Part shown: piece after piece, positions 11,229 through 15,123 of the stretch
How positions within the stretch are numbered: the stretch's first letter is position 1
How the letters are laid out: each line of letters opens with the position of its first letter
Assembly (NCBI GenBank): GCA_027021185.1
Contig: JALUUU010000055.1
Location: 1-15,123, forward strand
Reading direction: 5' to 3'
DNA length: 15,123 nt
Source of the DNA: an archaeon
GTDB lineage: Archaea > Hydrothermarchaeota > Hydrothermarchaeia > Hydrothermarchaeales > JALUUU01
Notes under the pieces: generated by a model
Database searches by the model: none
Told to the model about the DNA's origin: nothing
What the model saw: the letters and a program-made list of their open reading frames with translations, nothing else
Translations under genes and position numbers: made by a program

Positions 11229-13861
11229 TACGCTTCGTCAGGAAGCCCTTCACAGAGGAGGAGAGCCTGGGCTGTCTCGAGAGGTACGTGAGGGAGTGGT
11301 TCAGCCGAAGCTTCAGGGAGCTGACCCCTCCCCAGAGGTACTCCTTCAAGCTCATTTCCCGGGGTAACAACGTCATAATAACCGCCCCCACGGGCTCCGG
11401 CAAGACCCTCGCCGGCTTCACCGCCATCCTCAGCGAGCTCTTCAAGATGGGGGAGAAGGGACGCCTCAGGGACAGCGTGTACTGCATCTACATCTCCCCC
11501 CTCAAGGCCCTCGACAACGACGTGAAGAAAAACCTCATGGTGCCCCTGGTGGAGATCAGGAAGATAGCCGAGGAGATGGGGGTGGATCTCCCGGAGGTGA
11601 GGATAGCCGTGAGAACAGGGGACGTGCCCCCAGAGGAGAAGCAGAGACAGCTCAGGAACCCTCCCCATATCCTTATCACAACCCCGGAGAGCCTGGCCAT
11701 CCTCCTCAACGCCCCCAAGTTCTCGTCCCACCTGAAGACCGTGCGCTGGGTGGTGGTCGACGAGATCCATGAGCTGGCCAACAACAAGAGAGGAATCCAT
11801 CTCAGCCTGAGCCTTGAGCGCCTCCGAGAGCTGGTGGACAGGGACTTCACCAGGATAGGCCTCGGAGCAACCCTCCATCCCCTGAAGGAGGCGGCCAGGT
11901 ACCTCGTGGGATACGAGAACGGCGCCGAGAGAAGCTGCAGGGTGGTGGACGTGAGCTGGTACAAGCCCTATGACCTGAGGCTCCTCTGCCCCGTGGAGGA
12001 CCTCATCCACGCCAGCGCCGAGGAGCTTAACAGGGAGCTGTACCGCCTCCTGGACAGGCTGATCAGGGAGCACAAAACAACGTTGATATTCACAAACACC
12101 CGGAGCGGGACCGAGAGGGTGGTGTTCAACCTCAAGGACAAGTACGGCTACACCGACGAAACCATAGGCGCCCACCACGGCTCTCTGTCCAGGGAGATAC
12201 GCCTCGACGTGGAGGACCGCCTCAAGCGGGGCCTCCTGAAGGCGGTGGTCTGCTCCACGTCCCTGGAGCTCGGCATAGACATCGGCTACATCGACCTAGT
12301 GGTGCAGATAGGCTCCCCAAAGAGCGTGACCCGGGCGGTGCAGCGCATCGGAAGGAGCGGCCACCGCTTCAGGGACATCGCCAGGGGAAGGATCATCGCC
12401 CTAGACAGGGACGACCTGGTGGAGGGGGCTGTCATGCTTAAATGCGCCATGGAGAGGCGCCTCGACGAGATAACCATACCCCGGAACTGCCTGGACGTCC
12501 TGGCCCAGCACATCGTGGGGATGGGGCTGATGAAGAAGTGGCGGGTCGACGAGGCCCTGGAGGTTATCAGGCGCAGCTATCCGTACCACGACCTCCCCAG
12601 GGAGACCTTTATATCCCTCCTCCACTACTTAGCGGGGCACTACGCCGAGCTGGAGGACCGCCGGGTCTATGGAAAGATATGGTTCGACGAGGAGGAAGGG
12701 GTCTTCGGACGGCGGGGAAGGTATACACGGGTCATATACTACCTCAACCTCGGCGCCATCCCGGACGAGGTGAAAATAGACGTCTATCAGCTCCCCGGTA
12801 AGCACTACGTGGGAGGAATCGAGGAGGGCTTCCTGGAGCGCCTCAAGCCCAAGGACATCTTCGTCCTGGGAGGGAGGCTCTACAGGTTCAGATACGCCCG
12901 GGGCATGCGCTGCTACGTCGAAGCCGCCCCCAGGGAGGCCCTGCCCACCATCCCCGCCTGGTTCTCCGAGATGCTTCCCCTGAGCTTCGACCTGGCGGCG
13001 GAGATACGGAAGTTCAGGGAGGAGATGAGGAGGAGGCTGCGGAGGGGGGAGCGGGAGGGGGAGATAGTCCCCTGGCTCCTGGAGAACTATCCCGTCGACG
13101 AGTACTCCGCCAGGTCCATATACTCCTATTTCTATGAGCAGTACAGCTACTCTATCATCCCGGGGAAGAAGGAGCTCCTGGTGGAGGAGACCCGGGACCT
13201 CGAGGGCCGCCGATTCCTGGTCTTCCACAGCCTCTTCGGGAGAAGAACCAACGACGCCCTCTCCAGGGGATTCGCCCTCGCCGTGGTCAAGCAGATAAGG
13301 CACAGCGTCGGCGTGATGATAAGCGACAACGGCTTTGCCCTTCGCCTGCCAGAGAAGAGAAAGGTGAACCTGGACAGGGCTCTGAGAAAGCTGTGGGAGA
13401 TCGACCTGGGGGAGCTGCTGAAGGCCAGCGTACGGAGGACAGAGCTCATGAAGCGGCGGTTCAGGCACTGCGCAGCCAGGAGCTTCCTCGTGCTGCGGAA
13501 CTACAAGGGCTACAAGATAAGCGTGAGCAGGCAGCAGCTGAACTCCCAGACCCTCCTCAACGTCTGCGAGGAGGTGGACAAGGACTTCCCGGTGATAGCC
13601 GAGACATACCGGGAGATCCTGGAGGATATAATGGACATAGACAGGGCAAGGCTTGTGTTGGAGCAGATACGCCGCGGCGGCCTGAAGATCGTTGAGGCCA
13701 AGACAGATGTTCCCTCACCCTTCGCCCACAACCTAATCATCCTCGGGGAGGCCGACATCATCCTCATGGAGGACAGGAAAAAAAGGCTCCTCGAGCTCTA
13801 CAACGCGGTGATGGAGCGCATAAGGGCCAGGGAGGAATACACGGCCCCTAGTCCTCGATGA
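11225..13861 (+). CDS. lhr: Lhr-type superfamily 2 helicase
   Basis: This ATP-dependent helicase of the archaeal Lhr group acts on branched or RNA-containing nucleic acids in repair. The 878-aa protein has Walker A APTGSGKT (54-61), ISPLKAL (Ia), TTPESL (153-158, Ib), DEIH (179-182, Walker B), GAT (214-216, motif III), IFTNTRS (288-294, IV), STSLELGIDI (344-353, V) and QRIGRSGHR (373-381, VI). A winged-helix region and an Lhr-core domain follow, including VGGIEEGFLERLKPKDIFVLGGRLYRF. Motif III reads GAT where SAT is usual in SF2. The size fits archaeal Lhr and not the roughly 1,500-aa bacterial form. It starts inside the DHH stop (ATGA) and its 3' end overlaps gyrA. Confidence 0.93.
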   Translation: MIRFVRKPFTEEESLGCLERYVREWFSRSFRELTPPQRYSFKLISRGNNVIITAPTGSGKTLAGFTAILSELFKMGEKGRLRDSVYCIYISPLKALDNDVKKNLMVPLVEIRKIAEEMGVDLPEVRIAVRTGDVPPEEKQRQLRNPPHILITTPESLAILLNAPKFSSHLKTVRWVVVDEIHELANNKRGIHLSLSLERLRELVDRDFTRIGLGATLHPLKEAARYLVGYENGAERSCRVVDVSWYKPYDLRLLCPVEDLIHASAEELNRELYRLLDRLIREHKTTLIFTNTRSGTERVVFNLKDKYGYTDETIGAHHGSLSREIRLDVEDRLKRGLLKAVVCSTSLELGIDIGYIDLVVQIGSPKSVTRAVQRIGRSGHRFRDIARGRIIALDRDDLVEGAVMLKCAMERRLDEITIPRNCLDVLAQHIVGMGLMKKWRVDEALEVIRRSYPYHDLPRETFISLLHYLAGHYAELEDRRVYGKIWFDEEEGVFGRRGRYTRVIYYLNLGAIPDEVKIDVYQLPGKHYVGGIEEGFLERLKPKDIFVLGGRLYRFRYARGMRCYVEAAPREALPTIPAWFSEMLPLSFDLAAEIRKFREEMRRRLRRGEREGEIVPWLLENYPVDEYSARSIYSYFYEQYSYSIIPGKKELLVEETRDLEGRRFLVFHSLFGRRTNDALSRGFALAVVKQIRHSVGVMISDNGFALRLPEKRKVNLDRALRKLWEIDLGELLKASVRRTELMKRRFRHCAARSFLVLRNYKGYKISVSRQQLNSQTLLNVCEEVDKDFPVIAETYREILEDIMDIDRARLVLEQIRRGGLKIVEAKTDVPSPFAHNLIILGEADIILMEDRKKRLLELYNAVMERIRAREEYTAPSPR

Positions 13862-15123
13862 TCCTCTCCACGGCCCTGACCTTGTCCCCCGGGTTAAGCC
13901 TCATGAGCTTCACCCCCTGGGTGTTCCTCTTCAGCTTCGAGATGCCCTCCACGGGGAGCCTTATAGCCATTCCCTGGGAGCTCATGAGCACCAGCTCGTC
14001 CTCGTCCTTAACCCCCTTGATCTCCACCACGGGGCCGTTCCTGGGGCTCGTTATTATGTTTTTAACCCCCTTGCCCCCGCGTTTCTGCAGGGGGTACTCC
14101 CCTAGGGGGGTGCGTTTGCCGTAGCCGTTCTCGGTTACAGCGAGGATGGTTATCTCCTCTTTAGTGGTGACCATGCCCACCACCCTGTCATCGCCCTCGA
14201 GCTTGATCCCTATCACCCCCGATGCGGCTCTCCCCATGGGCCGGACATCCTTCTCCGAGAACCTTATGGCCTTCCCGTTCCTGGTCCCCAGGACCACCTC
14301 GCAGCCTCCGTCTGTAAGGGCCACGCTAACAAGCTCATCCCCCTCCAGGAGGTTAATAGCTATTATCCCTGTCCTGCGGATGTTCCTGAAGGCCGTTAAC
14401 GGGGTCTTCTTAACCCTGCCCTGCCTGGTGGCCATGAGGAGGTAGTGCTCCTCGTCGAACTCCTTGATGGGTATGCAGGCGGTTATCTGCTCCCCCTCCT
14501 CAACCTCCAGGAGGTTCACTATGGCCTTGCCCCTTGCGTAGCGGCCGCCCTCAGGTATCTCGTAGACCTTCTTAAGGTATACCCTGCCCCTGTTGGAGAA
14601 GAAGAGGAGATTGTCATGGGTGGATGCCACGAAGACGTCGGAGACGAAGTCCTCCTCCTTGGTCTCGATGCCGATTACGCCTTTTCCACCCCTCCTCTGG
14701 CTCCTGTAGGTGTCGGCCGGGAGCCTCTTTATGTATCCCCTGTTGGTGATGGTGACTATGACGTCCTCCTCCGCTATCAGGTCCTCAAGGGTAAGCTCCG
14801 GCGCCTCCTCAAGGATCTCTGTCCTGCGCTCGTCGCCGTACCTCTGCCTCAGCTCTGTGAGCTCCTCCTTGATTATGCCGAGGACCTTCTCCTCGGAGGC
14901 GAGAACCTCCCTCAGCCAGGAAATCCTCTCCAGGAGCTTTTTGTGCTCCTCCTCTATCTTATCCCTCTCCAGGGCGGCGAGCTGCTGAAGCCTCATGTCC
15001 AGGATGGCCTTGGCCTGGACCTCTGAGAGGGTGAAGGCACCGAGGAGGGCCTTCCTGGCGTCCTCCGCGGTCTTCGATGCCCTGATTATCTTAATGACCC
15101 TGTCTATATTCGCAAGGGCGAGC
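13848..15123 (-). CDS. gyrA: DNA gyrase subunit A, C-terminal part
   Basis: The gene enters from the right edge and reads leftwards to a TAG at 13848. The frame stays open upstream of the Met at 14996 and gives NIDRVIKIIRASKT, then LSEVQAKAILDMRLQQLAALE. This is the GyrA/ParC coiled-coil and C-gate region, so 14996 is not the start. A six-bladed beta-pinwheel C-terminal domain follows. Its first blade carries QRRGGKG, the GyrA box (14679-14699), needed for DNA wrapping and negative supercoiling, which separates gyrase from topoisomerase IV. A second QKRGGKG sits at 14067-14087. No acidic tail is present; the protein ends ERIIED. Gyrase is bacterial in origin and is found in several euryarchaeal groups. 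The N-terminal catalytic part is outside the window. Confidence 0.95.
   Translation of the reverse strand, partial: LALANIDRVIKIIRASKTAEDARKALLGAFTLSEVQAKAILDMRLQQLAALERDKIEEEHKKLLERISWLREVLASEEKVLGIIKEELTELRQRYGDERRTEILEEAPELTLEDLIAEEDVIVTITNRGYIKRLPADTYRSQRRGGKGVIGIETKEEDFVSDVFVASTHDNLLFFSNRGRVYLKKVYEIPEGGRYARGKAIVNLLEVEEGEQITACIPIKEFDEEHYLLMATRQGRVKKTPLTAFRNIRRTGIIAINLLEGDELVSVALTDGGCEVVLGTRNGKAIRFSEKDVRPMGRAASGVIGIKLEGDDRVVGMVTTKEEITILAVTENGYGKRTPLGEYPLQKRGGKGVKNIITSPRNGPVVEIKGVKDEDELVLMSSQGMAIRLPVEGISKLKRNTQGVKLMRLNPGDKVRAVERIIED
14679..14699 (-). other. GyrA box in the gyrA C-terminal domain
   Basis: The coded heptapeptide QRRGGKG is an exact match to the consensus Q(R/K)RGG(R/K)G in pinwheel blade 1. 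It supports a supercoiling gyrase and not a decatenase. Confidence 0.9.

Noticed and set aside
11045..12178. 377-codon minus-strand frame across the DHH and lhr genes
   Set aside because: It spans two well-supported genes on the other strand, has no recognisable motif and is His/Glu/Val/Leu-biased, typical of an antisense shadow.
14445..15026. Long plus-strand open frame (193 codons) opposite gyrA
   Set aside because: It lies wholly antisense to a clear gyrA reading frame with GyrA motifs. Its composition is Leu/Pro/Gly-rich as expected for a shadow frame in G+C-rich DNA.
1..15123. CRISPR array, insertion sequence or integrated element
   Set aside because: No spaced direct repeats, transposase or integrase motifs or terminal inverted repeats are visible. 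Composition and gene content are uniform core archaeal chromosome.

Overview
The window is archaeal chromosome. Its first seven genes are archaeal or eukaryote-like information-processing proteins: the small primase subunit, a GINS subunit, ribosomal proteins L44e and S27e, aIF2-alpha, Nop10 and a PAC2-type proteasome-assembly protein. Membrane ether-lipid saturation is represented by a geranylgeranyl reductase with its own ferredoxin, and DNA repair by an endonuclease Q. A bacterial-type DNA gyrase A subunit runs off the right end. Gyrase together with a DUF63 protein and EndoQ points to a euryarchaeote (sensu lato: class II methanogens, Thermoplasmatota or relatives). The sequence alone does not fix the genus. 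The DNA is G+C-rich, arginine is mostly AGG, and TATA-like promoters are followed by GGTGAT/GGAGG ribosome-binding sites. I see no rRNA, tRNA, CRISPR array, transposase or integrase.

Layout. (1) 1-3653, plus strand: priS (3' part), gins51, rpl44e, rps27e, eif2a, nop10 and a PAC2 gene. This is a tight replication/translation/RNP/proteasome cluster in the order familiar from many archaea, with internal TATA-like boxes before gins51 and rpl44e. (2) 3654-3898: an AT-rich spacer with T-tracts, a TATA-like box, a G-rich segment and a triplicated 12-bp repeat. Read in one frame it encodes a possible 34-residue hydrophobic peptide that ends four bases before endonuclease Q. (3) 3899-6686, plus strand: endonuclease Q, a small ferredoxin, geranylgeranyl reductase and a small zinc-ribbon protein. 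(4) 6699-9389, minus strand: a DsrH-DsrE-DsrF sulfur-relay triad followed by a TraB/GumN-like protein and a FemAB/GNAT-like acyltransferase, probably one transcript read leftwards. (5) 9390-9481: a divergent promoter region. (6) 9482-13861, plus strand: a DUF63 membrane protein, a DHH/DHHA1 phosphoesterase and an Lhr-type helicase. The first pair is separated by 1 nt and the second overlaps by 4 nt. (7) 13848-15123, minus strand: the C-terminal part of gyrA, converging on and overlapping the helicase gene by 14 bp.

Most of the window is well-explained core archaeal genome. The less explained parts are the repeat-built hydrophobic mini-ORF before EndoQ, the DsrEFH/TraB/FemAB transcription unit, the DUF63-DHH-Lhr unit and a recurring junction design in which the upstream stop codon lies inside the downstream Shine-Dalgarno sequence.
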